Assembly: GCF_003611585.1 (NCBI RefSeq)
Contig: NZ_RAVW01000007.1
Span: 1 to 54,514, forward strand
Length of the DNA: 54,514 nt
Source of the DNA: Corallococcus exercitus
GTDB lineage: Bacteria; Myxococcota; Myxococcia; Myxococcales; Myxococcaceae
Reading direction: 5' to 3'
Shown: piece after piece, positions 26,211-36,300 of the stretch
How the letters are laid out: every line of letters begins with the position of its first letter
How positions within the stretch are numbered: position 1 is the stretch's first letter
Program-made: the position numbers and the translations under genes
Notes under the pieces: generated by a model
The model's input: only the letters and a program-made list of their open reading frames with translations
The model's database searches: none
What the model was told of the DNA's origin: nothing

Positions 26211-26747
26211 ATGCTTCCTGAATCCAGGCTCAGCAGCCTCACCGCCGTCGCCCTGACGACCGCCGCGACCCTGGCCTCCGCGGCCGGGGCACCTCCCTCG
26301 GCGCAGTCCGCCTTCTTCCTGACCCGGAGCGAGAACCGGAACCAGGTCCACTACGCCCTGCGCCTGGACGAGGACTGCCGCCCCGTGGGGACGCGTCCCG
26401 TGCAGGTGTACTGGCGGATGTTGGAGCGCGGGCCGTCGGAGGTGGAGGCGCTGCTGGAGGTCGAGCAGCCCGTGTATGGGTTGGAGGACCCGCAGTCGGT
26501 CGAAGCCACCGCGGAGGGCTGGCGCGTGCGGGTGCGTCTGCGGGCCTTTCCCTCGCGCCCCGTCGACATCACCACCGCGCGGGTCGACGGCAAATGCCAG
26601 GTCCAGGCGTGGACGAAGCTGGGCAACAGCGTCTCCCGGCTGGAGCAGGTCTTCGTGAAGACGTCCTGGCCCTTCTCGGTCGACTTCGTGCGGCTGGATG
26701 GCGTGGGGCCGGATGGGCAGCCCGTCCATGAGCTGATTCGTGAGTGA
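26211..26747 (+). CDS. Secreted DUF4833-like protein
   Basis: A 178-residue exported protein. A signal peptide of about 28 residues (LTAVALTTAATLASAAG) precedes a DUF4833-type domain. Its features are FFLTRSENRNQVHYALRLDEDCRPVG, VQVYWRMLERGPSEVE, LEVEQPVYGLEDP, ITTARVDGKCQVQAWTKLG and FVKTSWPFSVDFVRLDG. The two Cys may form a disulfide. The ATG at 26211 has GCGGAGGA 6 nt upstream. It is followed by the DUF1629-like gene 28 bp downstream. Function unknown. Confidence 0.82.
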   Translation: MLPESRLSSLTAVALTTAATLASAAGAPPSAQSAFFLTRSENRNQVHYALRLDEDCRPVGTRPVQVYWRMLERGPSEVEALLEVEQPVYGLEDPQSVEATAEGWRVRVRLRAFPSRPVDITTARVDGKCQVQAWTKLGNSVSRLEQVFVKTSWPFSVDFVRLDGVGPDGQPVHELIRE

Positions 26748-26775
26748 GCGGTGGCCTGGACCCCCTCCTTGTCCA

Positions 26776-27351
26776 ATGCCAGAGTCCTATTACGTGTTGG
26801 GAGCGGAAGACCCCGACGTCGGCTACCGCGCCCGGCTGTCCTATACGCGGGACCATCCGCTGCGCAGCTGGATGACAGGCGTGCGTTTCGACAAGCCGTC
26901 GCCAGAGCCGATTCCACTCAAGCTGCGAGGCACCGACGAGGAAGGCTGGGTGCTCGGCGAGCTGTGGCTCACGCCCATCACGGTGATGTCCAAACGCCTG
27001 CACGACGTCCTGCTGCGGGCCGGCGTGGACAATCTCGATGCCTATGCCGTGGAACTGACCGACCCTGAGGACGGCACGGTGTACAGGGACTTCGTCGCCT
27101 TCAACCTCGTCGGCAAGGTCGCGGCGGCCGACGCGGCCAGGACCCGCTTCGCACCTGGCGTGAAGGAGCGAATGGGCTCGGCCGACATCGACTCGCTGGC
27201 GGTCGACCTGGACATGGCGCGAGGCGCGTTGATGTTCAGGTTGGCCGAGTCAGTGAATGCGATTGTCGTGCATGCCCGGGTGAAGGACGCGATCGAAGCC
27301 GCCGGCATCTCCACGCTCACCTTCCTGGAGCCGGAAGACTGGGCGGGGTGA
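26776..27351 (+). CDS. Imm11/DUF1629-like protein
   Basis: A 191-residue soluble protein resembling the DUF1629/Imm11 family. Conserved-looking segments are YYVLGAEDPDVGYRARLSY, LWLTPITVMSKRLHDVLLRAGVDNLDAYAVELTD and YRDFVAFNLVGKVAAADAART. A predicted SLAVDLDMARGALMFRLAE strand-helix and a C-terminal helix VKDAIEAAGISTLTFLEPEDW follow. Family members are often immunity proteins of polymorphic toxins, but no cognate toxin lies next to it here, so it may be an orphan. The ATG at 26776 begins the conserved region. Confidence 0.7.
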   Translation: MPESYYVLGAEDPDVGYRARLSYTRDHPLRSWMTGVRFDKPSPEPIPLKLRGTDEEGWVLGELWLTPITVMSKRLHDVLLRAGVDNLDAYAVELTDPEDGTVYRDFVAFNLVGKVAAADAARTRFAPGVKERMGSADIDSLAVDLDMARGALMFRLAESVNAIVVHARVKDAIEAAGISTLTFLEPEDWAG

Positions 27352-27561
27352 GGTCGCTTCACGCGTGCATCGCGCCAGAGCGTTGGGCTTGTGGGCAACC
27401 TGGGGGCGAAAACTCCGTCCGCGACGGACCCCTGGAGGTGCCACGGCAGCCCTCTCCGTTCTCTCCACTGTGAGCAAATGCCAGACCCCGGGTGTTGCCG
27501 CAAGCCCCCCCGGTCGTGGTCCACCGTCGCCCGTTTCGATCCAGGCGCGGGAGGCCGAGAA

Positions 27562-29040
27562 ATGCACGCGGACAGGATGACGCAGCACGCGGTGGTGATT
27601 GCTGGAGGGGGCCCGACCGGGCTGATGCTGGCGGCGGAGCTGGCATTGGCGCAGGTGGACGTGGCCATCGTCGAGCGGCGCGCCAGTCAGGAGGTCGCCG
27701 GCTCACGCTCGCGCGGCCTGCACGCGCGCAGCCTGGAGGTGCTCGATCAGCGCGGCATCGCCGAGCGCTTCGTCTCGCAAGGGCAACCGGTCCAGAACGT
27801 CTCGTTCGGGCAGGCGCCGCTGGACCTCAGCGACTTCCCGACGCGTCACAACCATGGGCTCGCGCTCTTGCAGGAGCGCTTCGAGCGCATCCTGGCGGAG
27901 TGGGTGGGCGAGCTGGCGGTGCCCATCTACCGTGGATGCGAGGTGACGGGCTTCGCGCAGGACGACACCGGCGTCGACGTGGAGCTGTCCGACGGCCGTG
28001 CACTGAGGGCGAAGTACCTCGTCGGGTGCGACGGGGGCCGCAGCCTCGTCCGCAAGGCGGCGGGCATCGAGTTCCCGGGGTGGGACGCGTCGGTCAGCTA
28101 CCTCATCGCCGAGGTCGAGATGACCGGAGCGCCGACGTTTGGCATCCGCCGGGACGAGAAGGGCACCTACGCCATGGGCCCGATGGAGGACGGACGCGTG
28201 GGAGTCGTACTCAGGGAGGAGCGGGTCGTCACGGGCGACGCGCCGACCCTCGAGGTTCTGCGCGAGGGGCTCGTCGCGCTCTACGGGACGGACCATGGCC
28301 TGCGCGGCGCCACGTACCTCTCGCGGTTCACCGACATGACGCGGCAGGCGGCGTCCTACCGGGACCGGCGGGTGCTCCTGGCCGGCGACGCGGCCCACGT
28401 GCACTCGCCGATGGGCGGACAGGGGCTCAACCTCGGCGTGCAGGATGCCGTGAACCTGGGGTGGAAGCTGGCCCAGGTCGTGCGTGGCGTCTCGCCGGAG
28501 AGCCTGCTCGACACGTACCAGGCCGAGCGGCACCCCGTGGCGGCCCGTGCGCTGCGCAAGACCATGGCGCAGACCGCGCTGAGCCGCGGTGACGCGCGGA
28601 TGGACGCCGTGCGCGAGACGCTGACGGAGTTGCTGCGGATGGACGGGCCCCGCAAGCAGTACGCGGCGATGATGTCGGGATTGGACATCCACTACGACCT
28701 GGGCAACGGACATCCGCTGCTCGGGCGCCGCATGCCGGACCTCGACCTGGTCACCGCCGACAGCCCGCGGCGCGTGTTCCACCTGCTGCACGACGCGCGG
28801 CCGGTGCTGCTCGACCTGGGCGAGCCCGGCACCCTCGACGTCACGCCCTGGGCGGACCGGGTTCGAAGGGTCGCTGCCCGCTACACGGGGGCGTGGGAAC
28901 TCCCGGTCCTCGGCGTGGTCACCGCGCCCGCTGCGGTGTTGATCCGGCCGGATGGACACGTCGCGTGGGTCGGGGAGGGCACGGATCAGGGGCTGCGTGA
29001 GGCATTGACCCGCTGGTTCGGGCTGCCTGCCGCGGCGTAA
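27562..29040 (+). CDS. FAD-dependent aromatic monooxygenase (rifampicin/pentachlorophenol hydroxylase type)
   Basis: A 492-residue class A flavin monooxygenase using NAD(P)H, FAD and O2 to hydroxylate an aromatic ring. It has the FAD dinucleotide motif GGGPTGLMLAAELAL near the N-terminus, the VGCDGGRSLVRKAAGI (DG) motif at about 155-170, and LAGDAAHVHSPMGGQGLNLG / VQDAVNLGWKLA (GD motif) at about 275-305. The C-terminal thioredoxin-like extension (VLLDLGEPG, WELPVLGVVTAPAAVLIRPDGHVAWVG) is the arrangement of Rox-type and polyketide hydroxylases. The ATG at 27562 has GGGAGG 7 nt upstream; an ATG five codons later is possible. It is monocistronic. Drug inactivation or catabolism are both plausible. 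Confidence 0.88.
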   Translation: MHADRMTQHAVVIAGGGPTGLMLAAELALAQVDVAIVERRASQEVAGSRSRGLHARSLEVLDQRGIAERFVSQGQPVQNVSFGQAPLDLSDFPTRHNHGLALLQERFERILAEWVGELAVPIYRGCEVTGFAQDDTGVDVELSDGRALRAKYLVGCDGGRSLVRKAAGIEFPGWDASVSYLIAEVEMTGAPTFGIRRDEKGTYAMGPMEDGRVGVVLREERVVTGDAPTLEVLREGLVALYGTDHGLRGATYLSRFTDMTRQAASYRDRRVLLAGDAAHVHSPMGGQGLNLGVQDAVNLGWKLAQVVRGVSPESLLDTYQAERHPVAARALRKTMAQTALSRGDARMDAVRETLTELLRMDGPRKQYAAMMSGLDIHYDLGNGHPLLGRRMPDLDLVTADSPRRVFHLLHDARPVLLDLGEPGTLDVTPWADRVRRVAARYTGAWELPVLGVVTAPAAVLIRPDGHVAWVGEGTDQGLREALTRWFGLPAAA

Positions 29041-29144
29041 CGCAGGCGCTCGGCGATGGTGGGGCAGACCGTGGGTCTCTGCTCCACCAGCGTCCCCCGC
29101 GAGGCAAAGGAAATCTGCTCGTTGGTGAGCCCCTCGCTCCAGGC

Positions 29145-29315
29145 TCAGCCCAGTGCCGCGAGTGCCGCCACCTTGGCGATGATGTCGGGCGCCGCCTGCA
29201 CCAGGCTGGCAATCAACATGAGCCAGCCGAAGCCGAGTGCGCCCGAGGCGGCGCTACCGACGAGCATGGGAACGTCAGTGTCGGGAGTCCGCGGTGGAGG
29301 GCTCACACGGGGCAC
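29145..29315 (-). CDS. Candidate 56-residue hydrophobic peptide
   Basis: In the 29041-29406 spacer a minus-strand frame from a GTG at 29315 (GAGGGG 5 nt upstream) encodes 56 residues. A proline-rich start (PRVSPPPRTPDTDVP) leads into MLVGSAASGALGFGWLMLIA then SLVQAAPDIIAKVAALAALG. The last 40 residues could be one membrane span plus an amphipathic helix. An internal ATG at 29267 would give just those 40. It resembles small membrane or bacteriocin-like peptides, but I recognise no family. Confidence 0.4.
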   Translation of the reverse strand: MPRVSPPPRTPDTDVPMLVGSAASGALGFGWLMLIASLVQAAPDIIAKVAALAALG

Positions 29316-29406
29316 TGCTGCCCCTCAAGGCGCGTCTGTTTTTGTGTAGAGGGGACTCCGAGAGGGAGCATGCCCCACAAAACATTACTTTCGTTGAGCG
29401 CTCCTA

Positions 29407-30210
29407 CTACTTACCCAATTCTTCCCCGATGTTCACCAAGCTCTCGTTGCGCAGCGCGACCAATCTCACGCCTTCCTGACTGAAGCCGTGGTTCTTAGGC
29501 AGGTCGATTTGATTCTGCATCGGCCGGTTGCTGCTCTCGCCCTTGCCTGACGTCGCCTTCTTGCCGGCGCCCCGCCCCTTGTAGGCATAGGTGCCGTGCG
29601 GATCCGACTGCAGCAACTTGTTCATGGAGTGGACGAGCTTGATCGTCTGCGCATTGTCGGGATTGGGGCGGGTCATGAGGCCGACGTATCGCGCATGAAT
29701 GCGCTTGTAGCGCTCCACGGCTACCTTTGCCCGGTCGCCCTTGGCATGATCGTCCTTTATCTCTAACTTCACGTTGGTTTCGTATTGGACCGGAGTGAGA
29801 ATCAGATCGTTGAAGAGGTTGAGTTTATTCATCGCCTTCGCCTGGACGAGGAGGAGATGAATGCCGATGTGTGGGAAGACATGTGGCCCCTGGGGCACCC
29901 TGGTGAACTTGGAGGGACTGTTCTTTCGCTTATCTTGCAGGATGGTATAGAAAGTAGGGACCCGTGGATTCCTGCTCTTGACGCGCATGTCACTTTCCGC
30001 GAGGCGTTTCCTGTCACTCTTCGCGGCTTGCTTGGTGTCGTGCAGCGAGTAGGGGTCGAGGTCATGGAAATACCCCTGGGCGGTGCGCGTTATCGTCGTC
30101 TTTTTCACCTTCACCGCTATATAGTCTTTATTCAAAAGGAGGCTGGTCTTGCCTCCTGCAGCTTTCCTGGGTCGCGTCTGCACGCGTCTTGTATTTTTTT
30201 TGTTGGCCAT
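29407..30210 (-). CDS. Very basic orphan protein divergent from the Tc toxin gene
   Basis: A 267-residue protein that I do not recognise. It is rich in Lys and Arg throughout: MANKKNTRRVQTRPRKAAGG at the start, KVKKTTITRT, KQAAKSDRKRLAESDMRVKSR, and KGRGAGKKATSGKGESS late. A central block HVFPHIGIHLLLVQAKAMNK and LNLFNDLILTPVQYETNVKL looks globular. It has no signal peptide and no Cys. GC and codon use are clearly lower and looser than in the neighbours, suggesting transfer. The ATG at 30210 has GGAGAG 5 nt upstream. Its start lies 107 bp from the Tc toxin start. Size (about 30 kDa) and charge resemble Tc cargo domains, which is an inference from context only. Confidence 0.65.
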   Translation of the reverse strand: MANKKNTRRVQTRPRKAAGGKTSLLLNKDYIAVKVKKTTITRTAQGYFHDLDPYSLHDTKQAAKSDRKRLAESDMRVKSRNPRVPTFYTILQDKRKNSPSKFTRVPQGPHVFPHIGIHLLLVQAKAMNKLNLFNDLILTPVQYETNVKLEIKDDHAKGDRAKVAVERYKRIHARYVGLMTRPNPDNAQTIKLVHSMNKLLQSDPHGTYAYKGRGAGKKATSGKGESSNRPMQNQIDLPKNHGFSQEGVRLVALRNESLVNIGEELGK

Positions 30211-30244
30211 GATTCTCTCCAGCAGCCGTGCGCGAATCCCTGGC

Positions 30245-30273
30245 AATCTAGCCTGCTTCCCCTTCGTGGCCAA
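30245..30273 (-). promoter_or_regulatory. Putative promoter of the basic orphan gene
   Basis: On the minus strand TTGGCC (30273-30268) and TAGATT (30250-30245) are 17 bp apart and would start a transcript about 28 nt before the ATG at 30210. Each hexamer matches the sigma-70 consensus at four of six positions. Confidence 0.35.
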
Positions 30274-30317
30274 ACGGCCATTTGATCCAAGCGGACCGCC
30301 TCTGCTTTACTGGCAGG

Positions 30318-33300
30318 ATGACTGACGCCAGCCCAGCCTCGTCCGCTTGGCTCAAAGCCTTCCTCGCGCGCAATCCGAAACTGAAACTCTCACTTGCAGC
30401 CCTGTCGGCCCCCAAGCTCATTGGCTCGCTCGACTGGGGGGCGGACGCGGGTGGGGCGCCAGCCTCTCGTGACGCGCTGCTCGAGATCCTCCGCCGAATC
30501 GCACGCCTGGCGCACGTGGAGCGGGATCCGCTGCGTGCCCATGCGCTCGTGTGCGCGGGCTACCCATCGGCGCATCACATCGCGCGCGAGACTGTCGGGG
30601 CCTTCGTCCAGGCCATGGAAGGGACAATCGGCGCGGAAGCGGCGTGGGCCGTCTACCAGCGCGCCCAGGGGGCCCGGAGCCTGGCGGTGCAGCGCTGGAT
30701 GCGTGTGCGCGAGGCTGTCTCACCGTACCACCGGATGCTCTCGGCCCGGACGCGTCCCAACGTGTCGCAGGACAACCCGCCGCCCCCGGTCGCACCAGGC
30801 CTGTCGGTCAACTACCCATCCCTCTTTGGCGAGGCGCCCTACGCGGACGTCCCTCACGACGCGTCGATTCTCGGTCCCGGGGCCTACTTCACCGACCTCA
30901 TGTCGCTGGTCCAGCGGTCCATCACCGACTTGCAGGGTGACCTCGGTCCACTCGCTCTGTCCCAGCGGCGTCCGGATCTCTGGAATCTTCTGCTGACCCC
31001 CGAGAACGCCACCGACCTGGTCTCCAACGCGGATCTCGTGCTGGAGATCCTGGAGTCCACCGTGGCGGCGCAACCTCCGGACAGAGCCTCACTGCTGACG
31101 CCGTCCTATCCGCCCGGCGCTCCGGACGTCATCGAGGTGACCCCATCCTGGCCCTCACCCCAGCAGGCGGGGACCACCTATGTCGTGGACCGCGGCAGCG
31201 GCACCGGGCCGGTCGTGGTGGGCGCGGACCCCCTCACGAAGTCCACGACGATCCGGAGCGGGCTCGGCATGCAGGCCGTCTCCATCCAGGAGGCGGCGAT
31301 CGTCATCGAAGCCCCGCCACCCGCTCCCAGCGCGCCATCCGTCGTGATTGAAGGCTTCAGCTTCAGCTTCGGCACGGGCGCCACGGCGACCTCGCTCCTG
31401 TCGTTCGTGGGCGGCTCCCTGACGCTGCGCAACTGCGTCTTCTCGGCGAGCGGACCGACGCTCCAGGACGGCTGGGCCATCACATGCGCTGGTGCGACGG
31501 GAACGATCGTGCTCGAGAACTGCACCTTCGTGGATACGAGCGACGCGGCCTCGCATGCGGCGATCGATGCAACCTCCAGCGGGCCGCTGACCCTCTCGCT
31601 GGCGGACTCGATTCTCTGGCCGAAGAACAAGCCCGCGCAGGGGTACGCGGCGGTCAAGATAGGCGCCCGGACGGCGGTCAACGTCGGGTTCTGTGACATC
31701 CGGGGGGGCATGTTGTCCATCACCTGCAACGACACTCCCGCCACCACCCAGACGAACTACGCCAACACCAACTTCGACGCGTCCCCCGAGTTCAAGGACG
31801 TGACGTTCGCGCAGCTTCAGCCCTCCTCGCCCTGTATCGGGCGCGGCTCCCATGGAAACGACGTCGGAGCGAGCCTGGATGTCTATGATTGGCTGGCATG
31901 GGCCATTGCCTCCTTCGACCTGCCGTTCGACCTGCGGCTGGAGTCGGGACGGCTCGCGCTGGAGGGGCTCGGCACGGCTCCCGAGGAGATCGACCGGAGC
32001 TGCTCGGGGTTCGTCAAAGCCTGGCGCCAGAATCTCTACTTCCCGCTCACACAACTCGGCCTGTCGCTCGCGGACTATCAGGTGCTCACCCATCCGCTGT
32101 CGGGCGGCCTGGAGCCCTATTTCGGGCTCTCCACCTCCACCTTCCTGCAAGAAGCCGTCGTCCTCGCGCCCTCACTGGCGAAGGGCCCGGGGTGGAGCTT
32201 TCCCGCCTCGGCCTTCGGCTCATGGACCGGGCTGTCGCCGGATGGCCTGCGCGAGCTTGTCTACCAGGACCTGAGCCCCGCGGAGATCGCCGAGCGCATC
32301 CAGGAGGGGGGCGGGGCGGAGCGCCTGAGCGGCTGGTGTGGCTTCTACGTCAACGGACAAGAAGCGGGCGCCTGCAACACCCTGGCGCTCCTCACGCAAT
32401 ACGCGCCGGTCGGCCAGTACGCGCTCGCCTTCACGGCCAGCGACGGTGTCTCCGTGTCGTTCCCGGCGTTCCAGACGCCCCCTTCGGGTTCCTTCACGGT
32501 CTCCTTCTGGATGTACCTGCCCGCCGCGCAAGAAGCAGTGCTCCTGTCCACCGAGGGGCAAGGCGGGATCGAATGGCGGATGGATGGCGCGTCTCTCCGT
32601 GTCCAGGTTCCCGGCGCCTCCAGCACCCTCGACCTGTCGGCCTTCCTGGCACATCCCCAGTGGGTGCACATCGCGACGGTCTATGACCAGACGGCCCAGA
32701 CACTCACCACCTTCGTGAACGGCGAGCGGGCGGCCCAGGCATCGCAGGTCCAGGCCTTCTCCTGGCCCGCCGCGTCGGGCCTGTCGCTTGGGGGCCCTTG
32801 CACCACCGGCACCTCTTCCACCGCCACCACCTGTTTCTCCGGGGGGTTGTGTGAGCTGACGGTGTGGAAGGTCGCGCGGACCGCGGAGGACCTTCAGGCG
32901 GGCTTCCAGCGGCCGGCCATGCTCGCTCCCGCCTCGGCGCAGAACGCGCCGCCGCCCGACCTCCTCGCCTACTGGCCGGTGAATGACAACGCCGGCAAGA
33001 AGGTCCTGGACTGGGCGGACACGTCGTACCCACAGAGCCCGAACAACGGAATCGCCCAGGGCGCGGCGACCTTCGCCCCAGTCGGGCTGCCCCACCAACA
33101 CGCTCTCAGCGCGGGACAGAGCCTGAACCAGCAGGGGCTCATCTTCGTCAGGCTGGAGCTCCTCACGGGGACGGCCGACGGCGTGGCGCCCGGAGTGACC
33201 CTCGGGAACCTGGATCGCATCAACCGCTTCGTGCGGCTGGCCCGGCGCACCGGCTGGTCTTTCACGGAGCTCGACTGGGCGCTCTTCACCCTCTTCCAGC

Positions 33301-36300
33301 TGAACCCTGCTGGCACCCACGACTTCACCACGCCCGCCTTCTTCGCGGACCTGGCGAGGCTGCGCCTGCTGCAGACGCGGCTGGAGCTCGGCCTGCGCGA
33401 GGTCTGCGCGCTTGTCGGGCCCCTCAAGCCCTTCGGGATGGGACGCCTCGGTGACGGACGCTCGCTGTTCGATGCGCTCTACAATCGCCCGCCCTTCGCC
33501 GCGACCACGTTCTCGCCGGACATGTCACTCGTGCTCTTGCTCAAGGACGACTTCGAGACACCCGGGCCGATCGCGCGACGCCTCGCTGCGATGCTCACGC
33601 TCGATACCCGGCAGCTGACGGCCATCGCCCGGCAGCTCGCGTCCGGCGACACGCTGACGATCTCCGGAGCGACGCTCACGGCCTTCTACCGCTACCGCGT
33701 CGTCGCGGGCTGGCTCGGATTGGATATCGAGTCCCTGATCGATCTCCTCCATTGCGCTTCGTTGAGCACGCTGGGCAGCTCGTGCACTCCGTCCGATCTC
33801 TCCGCCTTCGTGCGAGAGGTCCGCTGGATCGCGGACGCGAAGCTCAAGCCCACCGACCTCCGGTACCTGACGACCCCCCCGGATTCGAAGGACGCGTTTC
33901 CCTATCAGCAGAAGCTGGAGCTCGAGTTCCGCGAGCGGCTGCCCCGGCTCACCGAGCAGCTCGAGCGGGAGCTGAGCGTCTGGCGCGTTGGCCCGGCGTC
34001 CTTCATCTCCCCGGTGCTCGATGAGGCGCGGTCCGTCCTGCTCTTCACAAAAGCGGTGCAAGACGGCTACCTCGATCCTTCCGGGCTCATCACCTCGAAG
34101 CTGTGGGCGCGTCTGCCCGTCGCTCCCTACCGCGTGCCCTCGGCCGAGTACAAGACGATCGGGGAGGCCGTCGCGGCGGCGGCCGCGGCGCTCGGACAGG
34201 GAGCACCCGCGGTGACGGTGCTCGTGGCAGCGGGAACGCACGACCAGCCCGGGGACAGCGGCATCCAGGTCACCCTGAGCGGGGGCGTGCTGACGCTCCA
34301 ATCCGAGGCCGGTCCGGGCACCACGGTGATTGATTGCAAGAAAGCTTCCTTCCTCCAGCTGAGCCAGGGAGGAAATGCCCAGGTCGTCATCAACGGCCTG
34401 ACGGTGCAGAACGCTAGCGGGAGTCCCGACGGCGGGGCCATCACCACCACGTGCCCGCTCCAGTTGGTGAACTGCATCTTCAAGGGGAACACCGCGCACA
34501 ACGGCGGCGCCGTCTGCGTGCTCGGCCCCACAGGTGGCGCGCTGGAGTTCGTCGCGGAGAACTGCGTCTTCTACTCCAACATCGCGACCAGCACCGGCGG
34601 CGCGCTCTCCCTCACGGGCTCGAAAGCGCTCCTCCGGTTCTGCACGCTGTACCAGAACAGCTCGGCCTTGAACCTCAGCAACGGCGTCCACCTCGATGCC
34701 GACTCCCTGCTGACCATTGATCACAGCATCCTGTGGGACACCTCGGGCCTCTCGCACGACGACTGGAGTGGGGGAGGGATTGTCATCCCCAATGACTCCG
34801 ACCTCAACGCGCCCAACCTCACCAAGCCCGATAAAAATGGCTGCATCTTCGTCGATCCCAAGTTGCTGGATCCCCTGAATGGCGTCTACGAGCCGGGTCC
34901 CGGTTCCCCGTGTATCGGCGCGGCACGGGACGGCGCCAACATGGGGTACGGCGGCTCCACGGGGGAGCTCATCACCGTGCTCGCGCTCTACCCCTTCGCC
35001 TACGCGCAGATCGCCGTGCTGCACAAGTCGCTCGCCCGCTTCTTCCGGAACGAGCAGCTTCCGCTCGACGCCGTCCTGAGCGCGCTGGGTCCCTCCCAGA
35101 ACGGCCTTCAGCTCCTCACCGGCGAGGGCGACTCCACCCCCGCGGTTGCGTACCTCCGCGACGTCTTCCGCTACGTGTTGCTCGCCGACCTGTTCGGGCT
35201 CGACGGCCGTCTGCTGGCGCTGGTCTTCTCGAACCCCTCGCTGTTGTCGCTCTCCGGGGGAGGGACGCCCTACCAGCCAACGCTCCGAGACCTGCGGACG
35301 CTCGCCAGGTTCGCTGACTTGCGGACGCGGTACCCCGGCGCGCAGGAGGCCCTGATCGCGACCCTGCGGTCGTCTGTGGCCGGGACGTTGTTGAAGCCTG
35401 CTGAAGAGGCGCTTGCCCACCTGTTCGATTGGAGCACCAGCGACGTCCGTTCCGTGCTCGAGGCCTGTAGGAGCGGTTGTCTGACGTCGGTCTCCACCCA
35501 GGAGAACAACGGGGCTCTCAAGACGGCTCCCAGGAGGCAGGTCGATCCCCAGTTGCACGCGCTGACGGTCGAGGCCTGGGTCCGAACCTCGACGCCACTG
35601 CCCCCGAGTACAGCCAAGGCGGGCAACACCTTCCTGGGGTTTCTCAGCGCGACGACCCACGATTGGTCCTTCGTCGTCAGGATTGAGCCGGGCAGCAGGA
35701 ACTTCACGTTCAATGTGGAGGACCCGTCCACGTCCACCCAGAACAGGACAGCCGTCACCGCCTCATCCATCACTGTCGAGGCGAACCGCTGGTATCACGT
35801 CTGCGCTGTCTTCAACGCAGGCAGTCTCTCGCTCTTCGTTGACGGGAACCTGTGCGATTCCAAGTCGGTGCAACAGGACTCCATCGCCCTGAGTCCATCA
35901 TCCCAGGGGATGATCCTCGGTCAGGATCTCCAGGGGATTGATGCAGGTGTCACCAACTCCATCGCGGAAGTGCGCCTCTGGCGCACGGCGCGGACCCCGG
36001 AGCAGATCCGCGCGCGAATGCAGGAGCGAATCCTGTCTTCCGAGCCGGACTTCTCCAACCTCTCCGGCTACTGGACGTTCGAAGATACCCGTTGGCTCGA
36101 CGAGACCGGGAACTGGAACGCCGGACAGCCGAATGGCGAGGTCAAACAATTCTTCGAGGCGCTTGCTCCGGTCGCGCTCGCGCAGGTGTTGTCGAGCGCC
36201 GAGGCGATCGACCTCTCTCAGCGCACGGGCCTCGACGTCTCGCTGCTCCTCGCGCTGTATCGCAATGGCCTGAGCGTGGATGCCGAGCCGCTCCTCGCCG

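Noticed and set aside
30254..30272. Sigma-54-like TGGCA...TGC element before the Tc toxin gene (from about 30240)
   Set aside because: The GG and GC elements are 11 bp apart instead of the required 10, and the flanks do not match the consensus.
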